A stretch of DNA of 64,000 nt, from the NCBI GenBank assembly GCA_964419935.1, contig CAYQQJ010000005.1:62001-126000 (forward strand), read 5' to 3'. This document shows, one piece after another, positions 45,591-55,175 of the stretch. The stretch comes from CAYQQJ01 sp964419935. GTDB lineage: Bacteria; Pseudomonadota; Gammaproteobacteria; Pseudomonadales; Cellvibrionaceae. Under the pieces are notes generated by a model. The model saw only the letters and a program-made list of their open reading frames with translations, was not told where the DNA came from and ran no database searches. Both the position numbers and the translations under genes were made by a program. Position 1 is the first letter of the stretch; every line of letters starts with the position of its first letter.

Positions 45591-47872
45591 TGAGCACTTC
45601 CGTCGGCTTCATCGTAAACAACTTCATCATAAACAAAGAATACCGTAGCCAGTGGCGGAACCGTAAGATCCACGGAGAAGGCCTGGCCGTGGCTGGGTAT
45701 GGCACGGGAAATCAGTGCCCCGCCATTTCCCATGTTGGATCCGCCGTAACATTCCGCATCGGTATTGATTGCCTCTCGCCAACGACCGAGGCGCGGAACA
45801 CCGACCCTATAGGCGTTGTGAGGCAACGGCGTAAAGTTGCAAACGACCAGCACAGGTGCCGTCGATTCGTCAATGCCGCTACGGTAAAATGCAAAAATAC
45901 TATTGTTGTTGTCGTCACCGATCAACCAGGTAAACCCGGTGCTGTCGCAGTCGGCCAAATGCAGTGCTGGCGTTTCCCGGTAAAGGTGATTCAAATCTCC
46001 AATCAACCGTTGCACACCTCTGTGCTTGGCATCGCCCAATAGATGCCATTCGACCTGATCATCGTGATTCCACTCGGCAGTCTGTGCAATTTCTCCGCCC
46101 ATAAAAAGGAGTTTCTTACCCGGGTGTGCCCACATGAATCCATAGTAACTGCGCAGATTCGCAAATTTCTGCCACTGGTCACCCGGCATTTTTCCCAGCA
46201 TGGAGCCCTTGCCATGAACCACTTCATCGTGGGATAGCGGCAGCACAAAACGCTCTGAAAACGCGTACTGCAAACCGAAGGTGATCTCGTTGTGATGATA
46301 GGCGCGATGAACAGGATCGTGCTGAATATAACTCAGGGAGTCGTGCATCCAGCCCATATTCCACTTGAAGCAAAAGCCCAAACCGCCTTCATCAATGGGA
46401 TGGGAAACCCCGGGCCAGGCGGTGGATTCTTCTGCAATGACCACGGCACCGGGACAGCGTTGACCGACAATGCAATTCAGGTGACGAATGAAATCGATGG
46501 ACTCCAGATTTTCCCGGCCGCCGTACCGGTTTGGAATCCACTGCCCTTCCTCCCGCGAATAATCGCGGTAAAGCATGGAGGCCACCGCATCCACGCGCAA
46601 ACCGTCAACGTGGTAAATTTCCAGCCAGTGGAGTGCGCTCGCAATGAGAAATTCATGAACTTCCGTGCGACCAAGATTGTAAATCAGTGTGTTCCAATCC
46701 TGATGAAATCCTTCTCTTTCATCCTCGTGCTCATAAAGCGCAGTGCCGTCAAAACGCATAAGGCCGTGGGGATCTGTGGGGAAATGCGCTGGCACCCAAT
46801 CGACGATTACACCAATTTCCGCTTTATGACAGCGATCCACAAAGCGCGCGAAGGCTTTGGGGTCCCCCGCTTCCGCATAAGGCGCAAAGAGCCCAATAGG
46901 TTGATAGCCCCAGGAACCGCCGAACGGGTGTGCGGTGATGGGGAGCAACTCAATGTGAGTAAAACCCAGATCCTTGACATAAGGAATGAGTTCATCCGCG
47001 AGCTCATCCCAAGTAAAAGAGCGGTTATTCTCGTGAGCCACTCGCCTCCAGGATAAGCCATGCAACTCATAAATACTGATGGGCGCGTGATGGGATTGGC
47101 GCTGTCGCCGCTCGGACATCCACTTGGCGTCGTGCCATTGCACGGGCTCCGGGTCCGCCACTATAGACGCATTGCCCGGCGGAACCTCGGCCTGCCACGC
47201 CACCGGGTCTGCCTTCAGAGGAAGAAGGCCCTGAGGGCCGAGGATTTCGTACTTGTAATAATCACCGGCTTTTGCAGCGGGAATAAACAGTTCCCACACA
47301 CCACAGGATTGGCGCGGCCGCATCGGATGGCGGCGTCCATCCCACTGATTGAATTCGCCCACCACGGAAACCCGTCGCGCGTTGGGTGCCCACACCGCAA
47401 ACCGAACACCCGCACAACCATCAATGGTTAACGGCCGCGCACCGAGGCAGCGATTCAGCTCATAGTGTTTGCCTTCCGCCAGCAGGTGCACATCCACATC
47501 GCCGAGCAGTGGCCCAAACCCGTAGGGGTCCTCTGTCTCCTGGTGAACGGTCTCGTGAATTCCCGCTTGCCAATGAATGCGCAACCGGTAGCGCGTATTC
47601 ATGGGGCCCGAGCCACCCAATTCCTTCATGGTGACATTGCCGGACCATATCCCACTGTCATTCACCGCCTGCAGTGCACCAATAACCTTGCCGGTGCTCG
47701 AGGCAACAATTTCCACGCCGTGGGCATTCGGTTGTACGGTAGTGATCTGTATCAGGTCGCCAACTTTGTGCGGGCCCAGAATGGTGAAGGGGTTATGCAA
47801 GGTGCCCTGCTCCAGTGCACGAATGCTGGACTCGCTGAGGTTGGACTTCATTTGTAAAGACGATTGAACCAT
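45587..47872 (-). CDS. glgB: 1,4-alpha-glucan branching enzyme
   Basis: 761 residues, GH13_9. It makes the alpha-1,6 branches of glycogen. The N-terminal N1 domain (NPFTILGPH) and CBM48 (VRFAVWAPNARRVSVVGEFN) come before the barrel with VPAHFPTDPHGLMRFDGTALYEH in part, GLRVDAVASMLYRDYSREE (nucleophile), VIAEESTAWPGVS (acid/base) and LSHDEVVHGKGSM. The ATG at 47872 is preceded by GAGGAG. It lies 3 bases after treS-mak and overlaps glgX by 4, consistent with one transcript. Confidence 0.96.
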   Translation of the reverse strand: MVQSSLQMKSNLSESSIRALEQGTLHNPFTILGPHKVGDLIQITTVQPNAHGVEIVASSTGKVIGALQAVNDSGIWSGNVTMKELGGSGPMNTRYRLRIHWQAGIHETVHQETEDPYGFGPLLGDVDVHLLAEGKHYELNRCLGARPLTIDGCAGVRFAVWAPNARRVSVVGEFNQWDGRRHPMRPRQSCGVWELFIPAAKAGDYYKYEILGPQGLLPLKADPVAWQAEVPPGNASIVADPEPVQWHDAKWMSERRQRQSHHAPISIYELHGLSWRRVAHENNRSFTWDELADELIPYVKDLGFTHIELLPITAHPFGGSWGYQPIGLFAPYAEAGDPKAFARFVDRCHKAEIGVIVDWVPAHFPTDPHGLMRFDGTALYEHEDEREGFHQDWNTLIYNLGRTEVHEFLIASALHWLEIYHVDGLRVDAVASMLYRDYSREEGQWIPNRYGGRENLESIDFIRHLNCIVGQRCPGAVVIAEESTAWPGVSHPIDEGGLGFCFKWNMGWMHDSLSYIQHDPVHRAYHHNEITFGLQYAFSERFVLPLSHDEVVHGKGSMLGKMPGDQWQKFANLRSYYGFMWAHPGKKLLFMGGEIAQTAEWNHDDQVEWHLLGDAKHRGVQRLIGDLNHLYRETPALHLADCDSTGFTWLIGDDNNNSIFAFYRSGIDESTAPVLVVCNFTPLPHNAYRVGVPRLGRWREAINTDAECYGGSNMGNGGALISRAIPSHGQAFSVDLTVPPLATVFFVYDEVVYDEADGSAQ

Positions 47873-47875
47873 GTG

Positions 47876-50800
47876 TTACTCCTCTGCTCCGGCGGATATT
47901 TCAATACCCATACCGCGAACAATTTCGGCAAAACCCTGCAGCGGCACTCGGACCCAATCCGGACGGTTGGCCGCTTCGTAGGAAATTTCATAAGTCGCTT
48001 TTTCAAGCATAAAAAGTTGAATCAACGCCTGTTGGCTCGTTTGGCTGTGCCATTGATGAGGCAACTCGCCAGATGCTTGCTGATACGCCGTTAAAAAGGC
48101 GTCTGTTGATGTTTCACGAAAACGCCGCAACAGCTCTCGATAACTCGCTTGGGCCTTCTCACTCTCAAGTACGGTGCTGTGCAGTGACGCCACCTCGGTC
48201 ACGTAATGGAAGGATCGCAAGATGCCAGCCACATCCCGATAAGGGCTCGCTTTCGAGCAGCGCTCCGTCAGTGGGCGCGAGGGCTCGCCTTCGAAATCGA
48301 TAAAATACGCATCGTTCTGGGATACAAGAATCTGCCCCAGGTGCAGATCCCCGTGAATGCGAAACATCAGCGAACCCTCGCCCTCTTTCGCAAGATGGGC
48401 GATACGCGCAATAATGTTCTCACGGTTCCTGATTAGATGTTCAACCAGGGACGCATCCCAGGAGGACATACCAGCGCTGGCGTGGTCGAGTTCGTCCAGC
48501 GCATCATTCACCTGCCGGGTGACAGACTCTGTCCACTGCTTGCACACCGGCGCACTGACCGGTTCCGGTACAAAGGCTTTATCCTGCCTTGCCGCAAGAA
48601 CCTGATGCATTTCCCCTAAACGCATTCCTATGGCGCCGGCAAAATGTTGGAACTCCGCCAGGGCGTCCTGATCGTCAAATGTGCAGATATCCACCTGCAT
48701 GTTATCGACGTCCATGGATTCCATGGACGCGGTCTCGATATGAAAACGATCCAGCTGGCTGAGAATCCACTCCCAACCATCGCCCTGGCTAGGAATATAA
48801 CTTTGCAACACTGCCAGCACCTGCTCCTGACCGTCTTCTGCAATGCGATAGACATGACCAAGCAATGCGCCTGTATTGGCAAATCCACCCTCGGTCAGCG
48901 CTCGGCTGATTTCAACTTCCGGATGCTCTCCAGGAAACAAGCGGCGGAATATTTTGAGAATGGCCTGCTCGCCAATAATGATGGAGCTGTTGGACTGTTC
49001 AACGGAAATCGGACGGATATCAATGTCGTCAGCAGTGAAATCGATGTTGGTAAATCCCGGCGTTGGCTGGAACACCAGCCCGCCGGGTTCAGCCCTACTG
49101 CGCCCGCCATCGTCCTGAGCGTGCTGTGCCATCAGGTAGATAAATCGTTTCGCCAGCCCATCGGAGGACACGGCGTCAGTCAGTTCACCAACGCGCTGTT
49201 TGCGTCTGACTCGCGCCAACGCCAGCTGGTGCGCCAGCGTCGGCACGGGTTTGTCTTCATAGAACACCGTCAGCGGAATCTGGTAGCGTTGTCGGTTTCC
49301 ATCGATCGAAGCCTCGGCTTCAATCAGCATAATGGTCGGTTGCAGACCGGTATCACCGGTGCTGTCCGTGGGACCTGACGGTAAAGCGATGGCGCTGTAC
49401 AAACGCACACCATCAAGCTTTCCGGCCTTGCCGGAAAACCAGCGTCGTTTGGATAAATAAGCCGGGAGAATTTCGTTCTCCAGAGTGCCGCGAATGGGTT
49501 GTTGGGTAATCTCGCTGATGTCCCGACGAAGAACCAGCGTTAGATATTCCGGCATCGGCTCCGGCGGCGGTGAATACCAATCGGGAACTTCGGTTTCCTT
49601 GGCGATAAGAAACCAGTAAAACCCATAGGGTGGCAGGGTAAGCAAATAAGGCAGTTCCCCCACTGGCGGGAACAGACTACCTCCGGACATTTCCAGCGGT
49701 ACACAGCCGGAGAATTGCGAGATATCCAGTTCGACTGCCTGCGCCGAACGGGACAGATTGGCGAGGCACAAAATGGTTTCCTCGCGCCCTTCGTCGCCTT
49801 CTTCCGGTGTGTATTCCCGCAAATACGCCAGCACCCGACGATTGCTCGGGTACAGAGTTTTGAAAGTTCCACGTCCGAACGCCCGATACTGTTTGCGTAT
49901 CTCCAGCATGACGTGCATCCAGTTCAGAAACGAATGGGGGTCCCGGCTCTGTGCCTCCACATTGGTAGAACTGTAACCGTAAACCGGATCCATGATCGGA
50001 GGCAGCATAAGGCGCGCGGGGTCCGCTTTGGAAAAACCACCGTTTCTGTCCGGTGACCATTGCATGGGCGTGCGTACGCCGTCGCGGTCACCCAAAAAGA
50101 CATTGTCTCCCATGCAGATTTCGTCGCCATAATAGATAATTGGCGTGCCGCGCATGGAAAGTAGCAGTGAGTGCAGCACTTCTATTCGGCGGCGATCCCG
50201 CTGCATCAAAGGCGCCAGGCGGCGGCGGATGCCGAGGTTCAATCGCGCGCGGGCGTCGGAGGCATATTGATCCCATAAATAGTCCCGCTCTTTGTCGGTC
50301 ACCATCTCCAGTGTCAACTCGTCATGGTTGCGCAGGAAAATCGCCCATTGACAGGTTTCCGGCACCTCCGGTGTCTGGCGGAGGATATCGGTGATGGGAA
50401 AGCGATCCTCCTGGGCCAGCGCCATATACATGCGAGGCATTAGCGGAAAGTGAAAGGCCATGTGGCACTCATCGCCTTTGCCGAAATATTCCTGAGTGTC
50501 TTCCGGCCATTGGTTGGCTTCAGCCAACAGCAAACGGTCGGGAAATTTCGCGTCAACTTCCGCACGGATTTTTTTCAGAATCTCATGGGTTTCCGGCAGG
50601 TTTTCATTATTGGTGCCTTCCCGTTCCACCAGATAAGGCACAGCGTCCAGCCGCAACCCATCCACACCCATGCCCAACCAGAAGTTCATCACGTCCAGCA
50701 CGGCCTGCATTACGGCAGGATTGTCGAAATTCAAATCCGGCTGATGTGAGTAGAAGCGATGCCAATAATAGGCTTTCGCCTCCGGATCCCAGGCCCAGTT

Positions 50801-51313
50801 GGACTTTTCTGTATCCAGAAAAATAATCCGCGTTTCGGGATACTTTTCATCGGTGCCCGACCACACGTAAAAGTCCCGCTCCGGGGAGCCCGGCGGCGCC
50901 GATCTCGCTCGCTGGAACCACGGGTGTTGATCCGAGGTGTGATTGATGACCAGCTCGGTAATTACACGCAGCCCGCGAGAGTGTGCTTGCTGTATGAATT
51001 CCTTGATATCATCAATGGTCCCGTAGTCGGGGTGAACACCATAGTAATCCGCGATATCGTAACCATCGTCACGTAGCGGACTTGGATAAAATGGCAGGAG
51101 CCAAACCGTATTCACGCCGAGGGTCGCGATATAGTCCAGCTTCTGTATAAGCCCTTGCAGATCACCAATGCCGTCATTATTGGAATCGAAGAACGATTTG
51201 ACGTGAAGCTGGTAGATAATGGCGTCTTTGTACCAGGTTGCCTGTTGTACGACTGCCTGGTTTCGTCCGCTTTGGTTACTGGCGTTGTTCGAATTCTGAT
51301 AAGCCTGTTGCAC
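47876..51313 (-). CDS. treS: Trehalose synthase fused to maltokinase
   Basis: About 1145 residues. Residues 25-580 are TreS (GH13_16): TWYKDAIIYQLHVKSFFDS, LVINHTSDQHPWFQ (I), DGLRLDAVPYLVERE (II), LLAEANQWPED (III), LRNHDELTLEM (IV). The remainder is a maltokinase (Mak/Pep2) fold: SKRRWFSGKAGK at its start, and FRIHGDLHLGQILV and YFIDFEGEPSRPL holding the catalytic and metal aspartates. It converts trehalose to maltose, then maltose to maltose-1-phosphate, the GlgE donor. I prefer GTG at 51313 (GGAG 7 nt upstream, 2 bases after the glgE stop); TTG at 51343 is the alternative. Confidence 0.94.
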   Translation of the reverse strand: MQQAYQNSNNASNQSGRNQAVVQQATWYKDAIIYQLHVKSFFDSNNDGIGDLQGLIQKLDYIATLGVNTVWLLPFYPSPLRDDGYDIADYYGVHPDYGTIDDIKEFIQQAHSRGLRVITELVINHTSDQHPWFQRARSAPPGSPERDFYVWSGTDEKYPETRIIFLDTEKSNWAWDPEAKAYYWHRFYSHQPDLNFDNPAVMQAVLDVMNFWLGMGVDGLRLDAVPYLVEREGTNNENLPETHEILKKIRAEVDAKFPDRLLLAEANQWPEDTQEYFGKGDECHMAFHFPLMPRMYMALAQEDRFPITDILRQTPEVPETCQWAIFLRNHDELTLEMVTDKERDYLWDQYASDARARLNLGIRRRLAPLMQRDRRRIEVLHSLLLSMRGTPIIYYGDEICMGDNVFLGDRDGVRTPMQWSPDRNGGFSKADPARLMLPPIMDPVYGYSSTNVEAQSRDPHSFLNWMHVMLEIRKQYRAFGRGTFKTLYPSNRRVLAYLREYTPEEGDEGREETILCLANLSRSAQAVELDISQFSGCVPLEMSGGSLFPPVGELPYLLTLPPYGFYWFLIAKETEVPDWYSPPPEPMPEYLTLVLRRDISEITQQPIRGTLENEILPAYLSKRRWFSGKAGKLDGVRLYSAIALPSGPTDSTGDTGLQPTIMLIEAEASIDGNRQRYQIPLTVFYEDKPVPTLAHQLALARVRRKQRVGELTDAVSSDGLAKRFIYLMAQHAQDDGGRSRAEPGGLVFQPTPGFTNIDFTADDIDIRPISVEQSNSSIIIGEQAILKIFRRLFPGEHPEVEISRALTEGGFANTGALLGHVYRIAEDGQEQVLAVLQSYIPSQGDGWEWILSQLDRFHIETASMESMDVDNMQVDICTFDDQDALAEFQHFAGAIGMRLGEMHQVLAARQDKAFVPEPVSAPVCKQWTESVTRQVNDALDELDHASAGMSSWDASLVEHLIRNRENIIARIAHLAKEGEGSLMFRIHGDLHLGQILVSQNDAYFIDFEGEPSRPLTERCSKASPYRDVAGILRSFHYVTEVASLHSTVLESEKAQASYRELLRRFRETSTDAFLTAYQQASGELPHQWHSQTSQQALIQLFMLEKATYEISYEAANRPDWVRVPLQGFAEIVRGMGIEISAGAEE

Positions 51314-51315
51314 AA

Positions 51316-53355
51316 TTAAACTCCGCTTGGTCGTATTCGCCAAATAGCAAATGGCAGTTCGCCAGGATCAAAATACCAGTGCTGTCGATCGCTCTGCCAC
51401 GTCAGCGTGAGGTCACGCATCAGTTCCTTGGCCACCAGAGTATCTGCCCCCGTCAAACCGAATTCGTGGCGGGGAATTTCAAGCCACGCCTCCTGCCCTG
51501 AATGGGGATCCAAACTGATCGCGACAAGAATAAAATTATTGTGGGTGAACTTGCCAAAGTAAACTACCTGATCGTTCCCGCTTTCATAGAAACGGATGTT
51601 CAAGTGAGTCTGTAAGGCTGAATTGTCCTTGCGGATCTGATTGAGCCTGGATATTTCAGTAATGATGTTTCCTGGCGCCATCAAATCTCTGGGTTTGATC
51701 TCGTATTTTTCGGAATCGAGATACTCTTCCTTACCTGGCAAGGCAGCGGATTCGCATAACTCGAAGCCACTGTAAACGCCCCATAAACCCGATAGGGTCG
51801 CGGCCAAGGCGGCGCGAATTAGAAATCCAGGGCGGCCGGAAGCTTGTAAGAAATAGGGATTGATATCCGGCGTGTTGACAAAAAAGTTGGGTCGATAAAA
51901 ATCCGCCGGTTCTGCAGCGGTCAGTTCCATCAGGTATTCAGAAATCTCCTGCTTGTTGTTCCGCCAGATGAAATAGGTATAGCTTTGCGAGAAACCTATC
52001 TTGGCCAGGTGGTACATCATTGCCGGCCGAGTGAATGCTTCGGAAAGGAAAATGGTTTGCGGATGCTTTTGTCGCACATCACCAATCAGCCATTCCCAGA
52101 ACGGCAAGGGTTTGGTGTGGGGGTTGTCCACCCGGAAGATGGTCACGCCTTCATTTATCCAAAAAAGTACAATATCCCGCAAGGCAATCCACAGAGACGG
52201 CAACGCCTCCTCGCCGTAGAAGTCGACGTTAACGATATCCTGATATTTTTTTGGCGGATTCTCCGCATAACGCAGGGAGCCGTCGGGCCGCCAGGAGAAC
52301 CAGCCGGGATGCTCCTTCAGCCACGGATGATCCGGCGAGCACTGTATCGCAAAATCCAGTGCCATTTGCACACCATGCCGTTGCGCTGCAGCTACCAGGC
52401 GACGAAAGCCCGCAAGGCCACCCAATCGACTGTAGGCGGCATCATGTCCGCCCTCTTCGCTGCCAATTGCGTAAGGACTGCCGGGCTCACCCGGTGCTGC
52501 GATAACATTGTTATTGCGCCCCTTGCGGTTGGTTTGCCCTATGGGGTGAATGGGGGGAAGATAGAGTACGTCGAACCCCATGGCGACAACCGCAGGCAGG
52601 CGTTGAATAACATCGTCGAAGGTGCCGTGGGATTGCGCTGAGTCAGTCAGCGACCGGGGAAAGAGTTCATACCAGCTGGCAAAGTTCGCAACCAGGCGCT
52701 CCACATCAACTTCGTAGCTGCGTTCCGTATGCGTGAAAAACAAGCGACGCTCGAGCGCGTCTACCGCATTCGCCAGTGACTGATCCAACAAAATTGCTAC
52801 ACGTCCGACGACATCGCCGGCGTCCAATGCATCCAGCGTCGTGATCGCCTGCTGCAACACGCCAATAGTCGGCGTGCCCTCTGGCTGTCTTTCTGTTTCA
52901 GCTACGGGTGCCCCGCGCTTGCTGTGCTCCAGCGTTGTCTCCAGCAAAAGTCGACCTTCCCGGCACTCGAGTTCAACGGGAACCTTTGCCTCAAATTTCT
53001 TTTTGAGTTCATTGCGGTAAGTTTCCCACTGGTCGAACCAGGCTTCAATCCGAAACCAGTGTCGTCCAGGAACCGTGGGCGTAATATCAACCTGCCATAG
53101 GTCATTGCCCATTGGTACCATTTTGTAATGGGACCACTTTCCCTTTGGCGAGTCCTTCCACGCTACAGATGCAGCCAGCTTGTCATGACCGTCCATAAAA
53201 ATTTTAGCGCTGACTGTAACAGCCTGGCTTACGGTTTTTTTCGCGGGATACCGCCCGTGATCCACGCTGGGTCTTACATTGTCAATAACGATACGCGGCT
53301 GTTGAATAGCGCGATCCACCGCGGATGCTGTGTGCGATGCCTGTATCTTCGTCAT
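51316..53355 (-). CDS. glgE: Alpha-1,4-glucan:maltose-1-phosphate maltosyltransferase
   Basis: 679 residues, GH13_3. It extends linear alpha-glucan with maltosyl units from maltose-1-phosphate. An N-terminal beta domain with PTVPGRHWFRIEAWFDQW precedes the barrel: VLYLPPIHPIGQTNRKGRNN, ALDFAIQCSPDHPWL, TIFRVDNPHTKPLPFWEWLI (nucleophile), FLSEAFTRP (acid/base). These are diagnostic of GlgE. It directly precedes treS-mak, its donor-making partner, with 2 bases between. A 16-nt triple repeat lies upstream. Confidence 0.96.
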   Translation of the reverse strand: MTKIQASHTASAVDRAIQQPRIVIDNVRPSVDHGRYPAKKTVSQAVTVSAKIFMDGHDKLAASVAWKDSPKGKWSHYKMVPMGNDLWQVDITPTVPGRHWFRIEAWFDQWETYRNELKKKFEAKVPVELECREGRLLLETTLEHSKRGAPVAETERQPEGTPTIGVLQQAITTLDALDAGDVVGRVAILLDQSLANAVDALERRLFFTHTERSYEVDVERLVANFASWYELFPRSLTDSAQSHGTFDDVIQRLPAVVAMGFDVLYLPPIHPIGQTNRKGRNNNVIAAPGEPGSPYAIGSEEGGHDAAYSRLGGLAGFRRLVAAAQRHGVQMALDFAIQCSPDHPWLKEHPGWFSWRPDGSLRYAENPPKKYQDIVNVDFYGEEALPSLWIALRDIVLFWINEGVTIFRVDNPHTKPLPFWEWLIGDVRQKHPQTIFLSEAFTRPAMMYHLAKIGFSQSYTYFIWRNNKQEISEYLMELTAAEPADFYRPNFFVNTPDINPYFLQASGRPGFLIRAALAATLSGLWGVYSGFELCESAALPGKEEYLDSEKYEIKPRDLMAPGNIITEISRLNQIRKDNSALQTHLNIRFYESGNDQVVYFGKFTHNNFILVAISLDPHSGQEAWLEIPRHEFGLTGADTLVAKELMRDLTLTWQSDRQHWYFDPGELPFAIWRIRPSGV

Positions 53356-53364
53356 ATTTCTACC

Positions 53365-53412
53365 AGGTCATGGTTTGTCCAGGTCATGATGCACTCGGGT
53401 CATGTTTCATCC
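53365..53412. repeat. Three 16-nt direct repeats upstream of glgE
   Basis: The octamer [AG]GGTCATG starts at 53365, 53381 and 53397, exactly 16 bases apart, with the intervening 8 bases less conserved (two end TCC). On the transcribed minus strand this gives three CATGACC boxes just upstream of the glgE ribosome site, in the 87-nt glgC-glgE spacer. A regulator or RNA-binding site is possible, but no known operator is matched. Confidence 0.6.
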
Positions 53413-53442
53413 GCTTCATCGGTGTCCACGAGCTACTCTCAC

Positions 53443-54756
53443 TCACACTCGGCTGCCGAGCTGCACAAAATGACCATGGTGTATCCGATGGTTCATTTCA
53501 AACGCCTCCAGCATCTCCTGGGTAACCAGTGTGATACCACCATCGGTGCGCTGAAAGTAACGTTCATCTTCCTCAGCATTTTCGCCAATGATCATGCCGT
53601 CCGGCACATGACAACCTGCATCGATAATGGCGCGGCGAATGCGACAGTCACGGCCGATGGTTGCGCTGGGCAACAGCAGACTTTCTTCCACAACACTGCG
53701 GTTTGCCACCCGCGCGCTGACAAACAGAACGGAACGCTCGATCTTCGCCCCGGAAACGATAGAGCCCTCGCTGATCAGCGAATCCACTGCCATGCCGCGG
53801 GACGTATTGTTATTGAACACGAACTTGGCAGGTGGCACTTGCTCCTGACAGGTCCAGATAGGCCAGCGCTCATCATAGAGATTGAATTCAGGAATCACGT
53901 CAAGCAACTCCATGTTGGCCTTCCAGTAGGCGTCCAGCGTCCCTACATCGCGCCAGAATCCGGGCTGACTCGGGTTACGAAAATCTGAAAACCGATAAGC
54001 AAATACCTGCTGACTATCAATGACACCGGGTATAACATCATTACCAAAATCATGGGACGAATCCTGCCGCGCGGCGTCTTGCTCCAACACCTCGAGTAGA
54101 AATTCCGCATCAAAGATGTAGATGCCCATGCTGGCCAGCACCGTATCGGGATTGCTCGGCGAGGGTTTAGGGTTTTCCGGCTTCTCTGCAAAATTACACA
54201 CCACCATGTCGTCATTCACTTCCATAATGCCGTAATGGCGGGCGTCCGCAATGGGTGCTTCAACGCAAGCTACAGTAACCTTTGCACCTGACTGCACATG
54301 CTGACTGAGCATGTGGCTATAGTCCTGCTTGTAGATATGGTCACCTGCGAGGATAAGTACATGCTTGGGCTGATGGACGCGAATGAAATCCAGGTTCTGG
54401 AAAACCGCATCTGCCGTGCCGCGATACCACATGTCATTGCCGGAGTTCTGATCTGCTGGTAACAGCTCCATAAACTCACCAAACCGGCCGCGAAGGAATC
54501 CCCATCCGGCCTGCAGGTGATGAATCAGTGAATGGCTTTTGTATTGAGTCAGCACGCCAATCCGGCATATACCACTGTTGATACAGTTCGAGAGAGTGAA
54601 ATCAATGATGCGATATTTTCCACCGAAATGTACGGCGGGTTTTGCTCGTCTGGACGTCAGCTGCTTCAATCTTGCACCACGACCTCCAGCCATAACTAAA
54701 GCCAGAGTATCTCGATTGATATGGTTGACATCCCGGGGGTCCATCGGCTTTTTCAT
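53443..54756 (-). CDS. glgC: Glucose-1-phosphate adenylyltransferase (ADP-glucose pyrophosphorylase)
   Basis: 437 residues. It makes ADP-glucose from ATP and glucose-1-phosphate, the committed step of the classical glycogen route. The nucleotidyltransferase motif MAGGRGARLKQLT, the GGKYRIIDFTLSNCINS segment, WYRGTADAVFQN and LILAGDHIYKQDY are present, and a left-handed beta-helix forms the C-terminus (GSIVSGAKIERSVLF). The ATG at 54756 has AGAGGT 6 nt upstream; a longer frame to 54810 is rejected. It is the first gene of the minus-strand glg/tre run and divergent from glgA. Confidence 0.95.
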   Translation of the reverse strand: MKKPMDPRDVNHINRDTLALVMAGGRGARLKQLTSRRAKPAVHFGGKYRIIDFTLSNCINSGICRIGVLTQYKSHSLIHHLQAGWGFLRGRFGEFMELLPADQNSGNDMWYRGTADAVFQNLDFIRVHQPKHVLILAGDHIYKQDYSHMLSQHVQSGAKVTVACVEAPIADARHYGIMEVNDDMVVCNFAEKPENPKPSPSNPDTVLASMGIYIFDAEFLLEVLEQDAARQDSSHDFGNDVIPGVIDSQQVFAYRFSDFRNPSQPGFWRDVGTLDAYWKANMELLDVIPEFNLYDERWPIWTCQEQVPPAKFVFNNNTSRGMAVDSLISEGSIVSGAKIERSVLFVSARVANRSVVEESLLLPSATIGRDCRIRRAIIDAGCHVPDGMIIGENAEEDERYFQRTDGGITLVTQEMLEAFEMNHRIHHGHFVQLGSRV

Positions 54757-55175
54757 TATCAAACCTCTAAATACAACACTTGGTCTGTGTCTGGAATAGA
54801 AATGCCACACGTAGATTTTCTGGAACGAGTGGGACGTATATAGCGCGCAAGAGCCGATATAGTTTTCATGACTGCTAGCTCTCGTTTTACGGACTGCTGG
54901 CGCTCACTTCACAGGCTGTTGGCTGTCTCTTCGAGAGGTAAAACCATAGGAAGTGGAATGATCTCAGCCTTTCCGCACCACCCCTTAAGCAAAACATCTG
55001 CCTAAAACTACGAAAGTTCCATATTTATTTTTTTTCGGATTTTAGACACACCTCGGACTAGTGCGGCTTGCGCTATAGAACATTTTCATATAAAACGGCT
55101 GCCGGAATACGGCTATGATCATTGAAATTTCAGACGCCACGCGCGACAACAATAGGTGTAAAAAGAGATCTTTTT
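54757..55175. promoter_or_regulatory. Divergent glgC/glgA control region
   Basis: About 420 bases between the outward-facing glgC and glgA starts, so both promoters should lie here. An AT-rich stretch occurs at about 55018-55043, and a TATGAT hexamer at 55114-55119 could be a -10 box for glgA, but without a good -35. No operator or riboswitch was recognised. Confidence 0.5.

Noticed and set aside
46292..47056. 254-residue plus-strand frame inside glgB
   Set aside because: Antisense shadow of conserved glgB motifs.
51985..52641. 218-residue plus-strand frame inside glgE
   Set aside because: Antisense shadow; glgE motifs occupy the other strand.
53128..53988. 286-residue plus-strand frame across the glgC/glgE junction
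   Set aside because: Antisense to the conserved ends of both genes; no coding evidence of its own.
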